Assembly: GCA_964556005.1 (NCBI GenBank) | Contig: CAZKUR010000157.1 | Span: 1-5,204 of the forward strand | Length of the DNA stretch: 5,204 bases | Direction: 5' to 3' | Source of the DNA: CAZKUR01 sp964556005 | Lineage (GTDB): Bacteria > Bacteroidota > Ignavibacteria > Ignavibacteriales > Ignavibacteriaceae | In this document: piece by piece, positions 1 through 5,204 of the stretch | Layout of the letters: each line of letters begins with the position of its first letter | How positions within the stretch are numbered: the first letter of the stretch is position 1 | The notes under the pieces: model-generated | What the model was told of the DNA's origin: nothing | Databases searched by the model: none | What the model saw: only the letters and a program-made list of their open reading frames with translations | Made by a program: the position numbers and the translations under genes

Positions 1-1
1 G

Positions 2-121
2 CGTAGGTAGACCTGTCCGCCGATTTATCTACCGTAGCTTTAGCATAGGTAGAAGCCAAACGTAGGCGGACCTGTCCGCCGAAGTTCCGAAGGAACGTAG
101 GCGGAAGTAGAACGTAGGTAG
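2..121. repeat. GTAGG/GGCGGA palindromic intergenic repeat cluster
   Basis: A 22-bp unit at 2-23 recurs at 61-82 with 20 of 22 bases identical. Its 10-bp head CGTAGGCGGA occurs again at 96-105, and the variant CGTAGGTAG at 113-121. The copy at 61-82 folds into a perfect 6-bp hairpin, GGCGGA (65-70), loop CCTG, TCCGCC (75-80). A second hairpin follows, GTTCC (84-88), loop GAA, GGAAC (92-96). TCTACC (28-33) is complementary to GGTAGA at both 6-11 and 48-53. I read this as a cluster of REP-like, structure-forming intergenic repeats and see no coding frame in it. The left boundary may lie outside the window. Confidence 0.75.
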
Positions 122-136
122 TCATAAATCCAAAGG

Positions 137-171
137 CCAATTACAATTTACCAATTACTAATTACCAGTTC
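137..171. repeat. Short array of 7-bp units (CNAATNA-like)
   Basis: Five consecutive heptamers can be read without gaps: CCAATTA, CAATTTA, CCAATTA, CTAATTA and a degenerate CCAGTTC. The same 7-bp family appears at 1293-1313 and, much longer, at 1552-1656. Function is unknown; it looks like slippage-prone intergenic filler shared across this region. Confidence 0.65.
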
Positions 172-503
172 ACCTCCCGAAGATGGCATCGAGAAGTCAT
201 AAGTTGGATGTGGGAAGATTGGAATGATGGAAAAATGGTGTAATGTAGTCAATAGCGTTTTTCACTTCATGAACCGGGCTTCCAAAGTCTGTTAATATAT
301 TATTAATCCGGGATGTTGCGAGGGGGAATTGGGTGAATATCAAGTCTATTTTATTTTGTTTAATGATGTAAAGCTCAATATATTTACATTTAAAGTTCTG
401 TTTTAGAGGCTGTCGACTTTAAAATATGAGAGCAATAGAGCAAATAAAGTAAAACACAAACACAGAGATTTTTAAAACTCGATTCACATGGTTTTTATCT
501 GCT
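172..503. other. Intergenic region without a recognisable gene
   Basis: No open frame of credible length or composition is present on either strand. The stretch at 217-230 is the reverse complement, with 12 of 14 bases identical, of the CCATTATTCCAATT motif at 1544-1557, so it is a relic of the same repeat family in the opposite orientation. The word GAGGCTGTC at 406-414 resembles the ends of some insertion sequences, but no partner inverted end exists in the window. The rest is ordinary AT-rich DNA that presumably holds the promoter of the downstream cassette. Confidence 0.6.
355..386 (+). promoter_or_regulatory. Candidate Bacteroidetes-type promoter upstream of the MNT/HEPN pair
   Basis: TTTG at 355-358 is followed after 20 bases by TATATTTA at 379-386. 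This matches the Bacteroidetes -33/-7 consensus (TTTG, 19-21 bases, TAnnTTTG) at every position except the last. It would give a leader of roughly 110 bases before the start codon at 504. The region is AT-rich, so chance matches are likely. This is an inference only. Confidence 0.25.
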
Positions 504-845
504 ATGGAGATATTCAAAAATTTAACGGTAGAAGAAAAAAAAGCAGTCTTAGAAATTAAAGAAAAGCTTACAACTCTCTTAGGAGATAAGCTCAAGGCTT
601 TTTATATATTTGGTTCGAAAGCCCGCGGTGATTTTGATTCCGAATCGGATGTAGATCTTGCAATTATAATTGACGGTCTTATTAGAGACACGAAGCTTAA
701 AATTATAGATATTGTTGCAGAAATTGAAACAAAACATATTGTTGTCATATCTTCACTGATATTATCTATGAAAGAATTCCAGGAGCTTAAGGGGCATGAA
801 AGAAGGATAGCCCTTGATATAGAAAGGGAAGGCGTTCCTGTATGA
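504..845 (+). CDS. MNT-domain nucleotidyltransferase, putative antitoxin of a HEPN/MNT module
   Basis: This 113-residue protein has the minimal nucleotidyltransferase (MNT) signature GSx10DxD: Gly37-Ser38, then Arg41-Gly42, then Asp49 and Asp51 in the SDVDLAI strand. That is the nucleotide- and metal-binding core of the DNA polymerase beta-like fold. In characterised HEPN/MNT pairs the MNT protein neutralises the HEPN RNase by transferring AMP to a tyrosine on it; that role here is inference. The third catalytic carboxylate, usually on a later beta strand, is not obvious: the strand KHIVVISS (78-85) carries serines. The C-terminal LSMKEF...IEREGVPV segment fits the family, and the length is normal for a solo MNT protein. 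The ATG at 504 starts just before the conserved region, and no clear Shine-Dalgarno precedes it. The stop overlaps the next gene's start in ATGA, implying translational coupling. Confidence 0.88.
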   Translation: MEIFKNLTVEEKKAVLEIKEKLTTLLGDKLKAFYIFGSKARGDFDSESDVDLAIIIDGLIRDTKLKIIDIVAEIETKHIVVISSLILSMKEFQELKGHERRIALDIEREGVPV

Positions 846-1246
846 CGCAAGAGAATAAATGGATTAATATAAAACAAGAAACTGAAAGAGCAGAAGACTG
901 CCTTAAGTCTGCAGAATTGTTAAGCATTCATGGTCAGTATGCCGATGCGGTTTCAAGGCTGCATTATTATTCTTATCATTATATCAGAGCTTTGCTTCTT
1001 TCCAAGGGATTAGAGCCTAAAACACATGAAGGAAGCCTAAGGCTTTTAGGTCTTTATTTTATTAAAACGGAAATTTTCCCGCCTTTATTATCTCATATTT
1101 ACGCCAAACTTATGAAATATCGTGGAGAAGCAGATTACAATCCATCATACGTGTTTACAAAAGAAGATTACAGCGATTTCAAAAAAGAGGCTGATTTGTT
1201 GAGCAGGCAGATAACGGAATTTCTTCAAAAAGAAGGATTCAGGTGA
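842..1246 (+). CDS. HEPN-domain protein (UPF0332/HepT-like), putative RNase toxin
   Basis: The 134-residue protein resembles small all-helical HEPN proteins of the UPF0332 type. The helix around residues 36-52 (AVSRLHYYSYHYIRALLL) contains Arg39-x6-His46, which fits the RX4-6H signature of HEPN ribonucleases. The following LLSKGLEPKTHEG loop (about 52-64), the LLGLYFIKT segment (68-76) and the R-GEADYNP stretch (94-101) are also typical. In known systems such proteins cleave RNA and are held inactive by the partner MNT enzyme; this activity is inferred here. The start codon overlaps the MNT stop by four bases. A purine-rich AGGGAAGG-like site at 825-832, inside the MNT gene and 9 bases before the ATG, could serve as its ribosome binding site. 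No signal peptide or membrane segment is seen, so it should be cytoplasmic. A non-toxin HEPN role with a nucleotidyltransferase remains possible. Confidence 0.87.
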   Translation: MTQENKWINIKQETERAEDCLKSAELLSIHGQYADAVSRLHYYSYHYIRALLLSKGLEPKTHEGSLRLLGLYFIKTEIFPPLLSHIYAKLMKYRGEADYNPSYVFTKEDYSDFKKEADLLSRQITEFLQKEGFR

Positions 1247-1292
1247 TCTTATGTCCATGGAGATTGTGTAAAAATTAAAAAAGGGATTTTTG

Positions 1293-1313
1293 GGATTAAC
1301 GATTGACGAATGA
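1293..1313. repeat. Three 7-bp units of the CNAATNA family
   Basis: GGATTAA, CGATTGA and CGAATGA follow each other without gaps, fitting the loose heptamer consensus seen at 137-171 and 1552-1656. They lie 46 bases after the HEPN stop codon. The tract is short, so it is supported mainly by its likeness to the longer arrays. Confidence 0.45.
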
Positions 1314-1340
1314 AAAATTTGGAATACTGTGAATGCTGCA

Positions 1341-1551
1341 TCTAAAACATCCCAAAGGACCTGTTTTTCATTCTGCATTCCAAGTGATGTGTTTTCACGT
1401 TGTTTTCCAATATTCCAAGAAAACGGTCTTCACATCGCTTTCCAATATTCCAGGGAAGTTGTTTCCCACGTCGCCTTCAAACATTCCAAGGGCTCTGTTT
1501 TCTATGTGCCTTCCACTCTTCCAAAGAGTTGTTTTCCAAAATTCCATTATT
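1341..1551. repeat. Imperfect minisatellite, period about 35 bp
   Basis: Units begin at about 1341, 1372, 1406, 1441, 1477, 1512 and 1535, giving spacings of 31, 34, 35, 36, 35 and 23 bases. Each starts with TCnA or TCTG, followed by ATTCCAAG or a close variant, a G-rich middle, then TGTTTTC and a TCGCCTT-like end. Units at 1406 and 1441 share the first 12 bases exactly. The last unit is truncated and runs into ATTCCATTATTCC, which leads straight into the 7-bp array. Open frames crossing this tract in several phases are a by-product of the repeats: their translations are Phe/Cys/Ser-rich and carry no domain, so I do not call a gene. Confidence 0.75.
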
Positions 1552-1656
1552 CCAATTACCAATTACTAATGACGAATTACGAATTACCAATAACCAATTA
1601 CTAATGACCAATTACCAATAACCAATTACTAATGACCAATTACAACTGACCAATGC
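1552..1656. repeat. Array of fifteen 7-bp units with 28-bp higher-order repeat
   Basis: The tract divides without gaps into heptamers fitting CNAATNA: CCAATTA twice, CTAATGA, CGAATTA twice, CCAATAA, CCAATTA, CTAATGA, CCAATTA, CCAATAA, CCAATTA, CTAATGA, CCAATTA, and then the degenerate CAACTGA and CCAATGC. A perfect 28-bp period (four heptamers) covers 1582-1643, showing recent block duplication. Peptides read through it are simple Asn-Tyr-Leu-Thr heptads and are not evidence of a gene. Confidence 0.85.
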
Positions 1657-1664
1657 CTACAACT

Positions 1665-1862
1665 GTCATTGCGATCCGCCCAATTGGTGTTATCTTTCTG
1701 AAGGCAGACAATCTTTCGTTTTTAATTAAAAAGTGAGATCACTTCACCTGCCTGTGCGAAGTCTGCCTACGCGAAACGCTTCGTGTTTACACACCGAAGT
1801 GTTCCAACACGCAGGCGTGCAGGTAGGCCGCTTCGGCAAAGGCAGGCTTCGTTCGTGATGAC
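1665..1862. repeat. GTCATTnCGA palindromic intergenic element, composite
   Basis: The left end GTCATTGCGA (1665-1674) and the right end, whose reverse complement is GTCATCACGA (1853-1862), form imperfect terminal inverted repeats with 8 of 10 bases identical. This resembles the widespread REP-like GTCATTGCGA family. Inside are a 14-bp AT palindrome (1719-1732) flanked by ATCT (1711-1714) and AGAT (1736-1739), and a GC-rich right arm full of hairpins: GCG-AAA-CGC (1771-1779), ACAC-CGAA-GTGT (1791-1802), CACG-CAGG-CGTG (1808-1819) and GCCG-CTT-CGGC (1827-1837). The AT palindrome is centred near 1725, well left of the midpoint of the ends, so the right arm seems to have gained about 75-110 bases of a second element. 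No transposase gene is inside; if mobile, it would depend on one elsewhere. Confidence 0.65.
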
Positions 1863-1870
1863 AAAATTAC

Positions 1871-1926
1871 CCGTCAGGTCTCGTCGACCTGACAAGGTCG
1901 ACGGACTTTTTGGTCACCCACGTGGG
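1871..1926. other. Mutually exclusive hairpins followed by a T-run and a CACGTG palindrome
   Basis: GTCAGGTC (1873-1880) pairs perfectly with GACCTGAC (1886-1893) around a 5-base loop. The alternative GTCGACC (1883-1889) pairs with GGTCGAC (1896-1902) around a 6-base loop, using part of the same sequence, so only one can form. Outer CCGTC (1871-1875) also matches GACGG (1900-1904). A TTTTT run (1907-1911) follows the second hairpin, and CCCACGTGGG (1917-1926) is a 10-bp palindrome. It may work as a terminator or simply be another repeat element. It lies about 120 bases upstream of the promoter candidate for the export operon. Confidence 0.5.
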
Positions 1927-2043
1927 GATGAGTTTGAAATATAAATTAAAACAGTAGAATTTTTCATCATTCAAATGAAATTTTCTCTTTTCAAATTATT
2001 TGGACATCAGTAAGGCAGGTATAAAAAATAGCTTATTATTCCG
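1927..2043. other. AT-rich spacer with nothing recognisable
   Basis: No gene, RNA or repeat is evident between the palindromes and the promoter candidate of the export operon. The stretch is strongly AT-rich with several T-runs. Confidence 0.4.
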
Positions 2044-2089
2044 TTTGAAATCACGTCATATTTTGGTAATTTTATTAGTTAAATTTAAC
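2044..2089 (+). promoter_or_regulatory. Candidate promoter and operator-like palindrome of the export operon
   Basis: TTTG at 2044-2047, a 19-base spacer and TAATTTTA at 2067-2074 match the Bacteroidetes -33/-7 pattern except for the final base. Transcription would begin near 2081. That point falls within the perfect 12-bp palindrome GTTAAATTTAAC (2078-2089), a position typical of a repressor operator. The start codon follows at 2109 after an A-rich leader of about 28 bases with no Shine-Dalgarno, which is normal for this group. The palindrome could be chance in such AT-rich DNA. Confidence 0.4.
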
Positions 2090-2108
2090 TGAAAAAACAG
2101 TATTAAAC

Positions 2109-2624
2109 ATGAAATTTACTCTATTAGCTTTCTTCATTTTATTAGCGATTAAATTCACATATGCCCAGAATGATGTGCAGTTAGGTTCGGGAATTAGTCC
2201 GAGACTTTATCAAACAAACGCTGGACTGTTTGATTATTCGGATCCTGCTGCAGTAAATATAAAAGTGGCAGTTTGGGGATTTGTTAGATATCCGGGGAAA
2301 TATATTGTTCCTGGTTACAGCAATGTAAATGATCTCCTTTCTTATTCAGGCGGCCCTACCGATGCTGCAAGGCTTGAAGATCTGCGTATTATAAGAATAA
2401 ACCCGGATTCAAGTGAAACGATAATACCATTGAATTATAAAGATTTGCTTTTTAATTCCGATGTAACTAAAATTAAGGGTTCTCCGCAGCTTAAAGCCGG
2501 TGATGTATTGTTAGTCAGCGGTGAACCACGTTTGTATTTTACAAATTATTTACAAATAGCTCTTTCAATAGCATCTACGCTTATTTCACTTTCAATTTTG
2601 CTGATAAATATATTTAAAAAATAA
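2109..2624 (+). CDS. Short SLBB-domain polysaccharide export-like protein
   Basis: The 171-residue protein opens with a signal peptide (Lys2, hydrophobic core 4-14, likely cleavage after TYA at 17-19). A single SLBB domain covers about 48-138: VAVWGFVRYPGKY (53-65), the NDLLSYSGGPT segment (74-84) and the closing LKAGDVLLVSG (128-138). A hydrophobic helix (about 145-168) ends in Lys-Lys. SLBB domains occur in Wza-type outer-membrane exporters of capsule and exopolysaccharide. The poly_export (PES) domain that normally precedes SLBB in Wza is missing, and there is no lipoprotein Cys. The protein is therefore much shorter than Wza (about 380 residues) and is probably an accessory or periplasmic linker, anchored by its C-terminal helix. 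It lies 13 bases upstream of the Wzc-like gene on the same strand, so the two very likely share a transcript and a pathway. The exact role is inferred. Confidence 0.85.
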   Translation: MKFTLLAFFILLAIKFTYAQNDVQLGSGISPRLYQTNAGLFDYSDPAAVNIKVAVWGFVRYPGKYIVPGYSNVNDLLSYSGGPTDAARLEDLRIIRINPDSSETIIPLNYKDLLFNSDVTKIKGSPQLKAGDVLLVSGEPRLYFTNYLQIALSIASTLISLSILLINIFKK

Positions 2625-2637
2625 GGGTTCTGATTGA

Positions 2638-4893
2638 ATGGATAATTTAAATGGAAATATTAATTCCGAAGAGACAACTTCGCTTAAGGATTATATAAAT
2701 CTTATCCGGAATAATTTGCTGCCGGTTGTCGTTATTATTGCCGCAGTTTTGGCAGTGGCAGTAATTTATGCCGTCAATTCAAAAGATATATATAAAGCCA
2801 CGACATCATTAAAGATTTCCAAACCGCAAGGCAGTGTTTTGGACAATGCGCTTATGCCGGACCTGCAAAGCTTTACCGACGACAGGTTTATTTCCACTGA
2901 AATAGAAATAATGAAGAGTTATACTATCCGCTCTGCAGTTGCTCGTGCTCTTATCGATACTTTTAGGGTTAACGGTGTATCTAAGAATTTTTATTTAATT
3001 TTGGATCATAAAACATTATCCCATAATCCGGGCGATGTAATTCTACCGGCAAAAAAGATCGCGGATATGTTGAAAGACAAAGTTGATATTGAACAGAAAA
3101 GAGGCATTGATATAGTTGATATTTCCGCAGAATCTCCTTCGCCGTATGAGGCTTCTCTAATTGCAAATTGTTATGCGGATGCATATAATAATTTTAACCT
3201 GGAAGAGAATAGAAATCAGCTTACTGTTGTAAAGAAATTTTTAGCTAAACAAAGCGATGAAAAACAGGGTGAACTTAAAACAGCCGAAGACGCTCTCAGC
3301 AAATTTCAGGCAAAGGGTGGAATAATTGCCTTGGATGATCAAGCCCAGGCATTAATCCAGCAGCTTTCTAATTTTGAAGCTCAAAGAGATGCAGCTAAAA
3401 TAGGTCTTGCTGCTTCAGATAAAGCTCTGAATCAATTAAAAACCGAGCTGTCAAATCAAAATCCTAAGATTGCTGCATATATAGATAACCTGGCTTCTCA
3501 ATCATACTTTCAGGCTTTACAGGACGGACTGGCAAAACTGGAAGTAAACAAAGATCTTGCACTCGCGGATAAGACTCAAAGCATCAATAAAGAAGCTGTT
3601 GTAAAACAATACGATGAAAAAATTAAAGCGCTGAAAGATCAACTGAATAAAAAGATTGAAAGCTTCAAGACCAATATGTTTGCTACGAGCCCTGATGAGA
3701 TCAAAGATTTAACCGAGAAAATATTAACTGAAGAGGTTAATAATAAATCACTGCAAATACAGGTAAATGAGTTTAATGGAATAGTCGAACGATATGAATC
3801 AAAATTCAACAGGCTTCCTAAAACTTCAATAGAGCTTGCAAGGCTGGAAAGAAAAAGAGAAGCTGCCGAGAAATTATATTCATTACTTGAAGAGAAATAC
3901 CAGGAAGCAGTGATAAATGAACAATCACAGCCAGGTAATGTAATCATAGTCGATCCGGCAATAAAACCTGATTTGCCTGCAAAACCAAATCGTATCCTGA
4001 TCATCCTCATTGGATTTGTACTCGGCGGTGGACTTGCATTCGGTTACGTATTTGTCAGGAATTATTTCGATAACACGATAAAGACCCCCGAAGATATTCA
4101 GCAAAGAAATATTAATCTGCTCGCATGGCTGCCTCAAATCGAGGGAATGGGCGTAAACGGTTCAAGGGAATATGAGTTTATTGTAGCACGGAAACCTAGT
4201 GCTGCACCAAGTGAGGCTTTCAGAACTTTAAGAACGCGAATTCAATTTTCAAAGATAGGACTGGATGCGGTAAAAACTATCTTAGTTACTTCTGCAGTTC
4301 CTTCGGAAGGAAAAACAACCGTATGTGTAAACCTGGCAGGCACCTTTGCTCAATCCAACAAAAAAACATTGATTATTGATTCCGATTTAAGAAAACCTAA
4401 AATCCATAACCTTTTCAATACCCAGCGTTACCCGGGCCTTATAGATTATTTCTTTGAACAGCTGCCTTTAAAAGAAATTATCAGGGAATCCGATATTCCT
4501 AATTTAAGCTATATTACATCCGGAACAATTCCTCCTAATCCTGCCGAAACAATTGCTTCCCAGCAGATGAAAGATTTCCTCGCGGAAATGAGGGAACGGT
4601 TCGATGTAGTTATTATAGACTCGGCCCCGTTAATTGCCGTAACCGATTCTGAAATACTTGCTACAATGGTTGATGCATCAATACTGATTGTTTCCGCAGA
4701 AGAAACAGAAGTAGATATGATGGAGAACGCAGTTCAAATATTGAGACGTGATAAATCTTCATTTATCGGGGTAGTATTGAATAAGTTTTCTTATAAATCC
4801 GGTTATGCCTCTTATTACAAATATTATTATTACTATTCCAATCCCTCGGGAAACGGTAAAAAGCATAGGAAGGCTTCGTCTAAAAAGGCCTAA
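2638..4893 (+). CDS. Wzc-like polysaccharide co-polymerase with BY-type tyrosine autokinase domain
   Basis: This 751-residue inner-membrane protein controls chain length and export of capsule or exopolysaccharide and autophosphorylates on tyrosine. Domains in order: a Wzz region with TM1 (27-46), a periplasmic part rich in coiled coil (about 186-345 and 355-425), the LPKTSIELARLER motif (393-405), the proline-rich DPAIKPDLPAKP stretch (439-450), TM2 (453-473), then the cytoplasmic kinase. The kinase shows the ExxRxxR oligomerisation motif (Glu526, Arg529, Arg532), Walker A SAVPSEGKTT (552-561, Lys559), Walker A' LIIDSDLR (578-585), the GTIPPNPAE loop (629-637) and Walker B VVIIDSAP (657-664). 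The tail holds nine tyrosines between 719 and 733, the usual autophosphorylation cluster, then a basic end. Length is typical of one-piece, proteobacterial-style BY-kinases. An AAGGG at 2623-2627, 10 bases before the ATG, may be the ribosome binding site. No cognate phosphatase gene is in the window. Confidence 0.95.
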   Translation: MDNLNGNINSEETTSLKDYINLIRNNLLPVVVIIAAVLAVAVIYAVNSKDIYKATTSLKISKPQGSVLDNALMPDLQSFTDDRFISTEIEIMKSYTIRSAVARALIDTFRVNGVSKNFYLILDHKTLSHNPGDVILPAKKIADMLKDKVDIEQKRGIDIVDISAESPSPYEASLIANCYADAYNNFNLEENRNQLTVVKKFLAKQSDEKQGELKTAEDALSKFQAKGGIIALDDQAQALIQQLSNFEAQRDAAKIGLAASDKALNQLKTELSNQNPKIAAYIDNLASQSYFQALQDGLAKLEVNKDLALADKTQSINKEAVVKQYDEKIKALKDQLNKKIESFKTNMFATSPDEIKDLTEKILTEEVNNKSLQIQVNEFNGIVERYESKFNRLPKTSIELARLERKREAAEKLYSLLEEKYQEAVINEQSQPGNVIIVDPAIKPDLPAKPNRILIILIGFVLGGGLAFGYVFVRNYFDNTIKTPEDIQQRNINLLAWLPQIEGMGVNGSREYEFIVARKPSAAPSEAFRTLRTRIQFSKIGLDAVKTILVTSAVPSEGKTTVCVNLAGTFAQSNKKTLIIDSDLRKPKIHNLFNTQRYPGLIDYFFEQLPLKEIIRESDIPNLSYITSGTIPPNPAETIASQQMKDFLAEMRERFDVVIIDSAPLIAVTDSEILATMVDASILIVSAEETEVDMMENAVQILRRDKSSFIGVVLNKFSYKSGYASYYKYYYYYSNPSGNGKKHRKASSKKA

Positions 4894-5100
4894 GATATAA
4901 TTCGGTTATTTCTTGTCTTCTCTAAATCTATTTCCTTAAATTAATAGGAATACTTTTATAACTGCACTGTTAGCTCCTTTATAAAAAATAAATATCAGAA
5001 AAAGTTGTATTAGCTAAGTAGCCTGCATCGTTTTTCTTCAACGATAGGTAGTGGTTTGCTGTTAGGTAGTTGGTTGTAGATTTTTGTAGAGAAAAACATC
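4894..5100. other. Intergenic region after the export operon
   Basis: No gene is seen. A weak stem, TTCCT (4932-4936) with AGGAA (4946-4950), is followed by a short TTTT run and could be a poor terminator. A better stem, ATCGTT (5027-5032) with AACGAT (5040-5045), lacks a T-run after it. The word TAGGTAGT occurs at 5045-5052 and 5063-5070, echoing the CGTAGGTAG repeats at the start of the window. Confidence 0.4.
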
Positions 5101-5204
5101 GTCATTACGAGACCGACCTCAAGCTGACAGACATTCGCAGATCGGTCGAAGTCCGATTTCGATATTCGAAATTGAGATCTCGCCTAAAAGGCGGATAATC
5201 TCAA
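5101..5204. repeat. Second GTCATTnCGA palindromic element, cut by window end
   Basis: The segment opens with GTCATTACGAG (5101-5111), matching the left end of the element at 1665. It is densely folded: GACCGA (5111-5116) with TCGGTC (5142-5147); ATTTCGA (5156-5162), loop TAT, TCGAAAT (5166-5172); and TTGAGAT (5172-5178) with ATCTCAA (5198-5204), enclosing CGCCT-AAA-AGGCG (5181-5193). The right terminal repeat is not reached, so its length is unknown. The interior differs from the first copy, so these are relatives rather than duplicates. Confidence 0.65.

Noticed and set aside
406..414. GAGGCTGTC as an insertion-sequence end
   Set aside because: No matching inverted end, transposase remnant or target duplication is visible in the window.
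1270..1291. Terminator after the HEPN gene (AAAAAT...ATTTTT)
   Set aside because: The stem is only six A-T pairs with a 10-base loop and no following T-run, so it is too weak to call.
1329..1621. Three overlapping plus-strand open frames of 73-91 codons
   Set aside because: They lie in different phases across the 35-bp minisatellite and 7-bp array. Their translations are low-complexity, share the repeat period and show no domain, so the openness is a result of repeat composition.
1341..1656. Possible CRISPR array
   Set aside because: Units are contiguous and diverged, there are no unique spacers between identical repeats, and no cas gene is present.
1657..2043. tRNA or known structured RNA gene
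   Set aside because: The hairpins are numerous but none forms a cloverleaf or a recognisable conserved RNA core; the pattern fits intergenic palindromic repeats better.
602..4137. Minus-strand open frames opposite the toxin-antitoxin, hairpin and kinase genes
   Set aside because: They overlap well-supported plus-strand genes and their translations match no recognisable domain; they are antisense shadows.
4932..4956. Rho-independent terminator after the kinase gene
   Set aside because: Only a five-pair stem with a nine-base loop and a short T-run; mentioned within the intergenic entry but not called as a terminator.

Overview
The window looks like chromosomal DNA from an AT-rich member of the Bacteroidota/Ignavibacteriota (FCB) group. 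This is inferred from three things: weak or absent Shine-Dalgarno sites in front of the first genes, two promoter-like sites close to the Bacteroidetes TTTG-N19/20-TAnnTTTG pattern, and intergenic DNA packed with GTCATTnCGA-type palindromic elements and short tandem repeats. No gene here fixes the species.

Layout: (1) 1-503 has no gene. It holds a structured GTAGG/GGCGGA repeat cluster, a short array of 7-bp units, and a possible promoter. (2) 504-1246 is a two-gene cassette with overlapping ends: an MNT-type nucleotidyltransferase followed by a HEPN-domain protein, the hallmark of HEPN/MNT (type VII-like) toxin-antitoxin modules. (3) 1247-2108 has no gene but is far from empty. It contains three 7-bp units, an imperfect minisatellite with a period of about 35 bp, fifteen consecutive 7-bp units with a 28-bp higher-order period, a roughly 200-bp palindromic element, a cluster of mutually exclusive hairpins, and a promoter-like site with a 12-bp palindrome near the expected transcription start. 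(4) 2109-4893 is a two-gene exopolysaccharide/capsule export operon: a short secreted SLBB-domain protein, then a Wzc-like polysaccharide co-polymerase fused to a BY-type tyrosine autokinase. (5) 4894-5204 is non-coding and ends in the left part of a second GTCATTnCGA palindromic element cut by the window edge.

The SLBB protein and the Wzc-like kinase probably act together in the envelope, the kinase controlling chain length and export through phosphorylation of its C-terminal tyrosine cluster. Polymerase, flippase and glycosyltransferases are not in the window and may lie downstream. The HEPN/MNT pair is a separate accessory unit bordered by repeat-rich DNA on both sides. I see no convincing wholly new gene system. 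The most unusual material is the layered repeat architecture around the toxin-antitoxin pair and the reduced, SLBB-only export protein.
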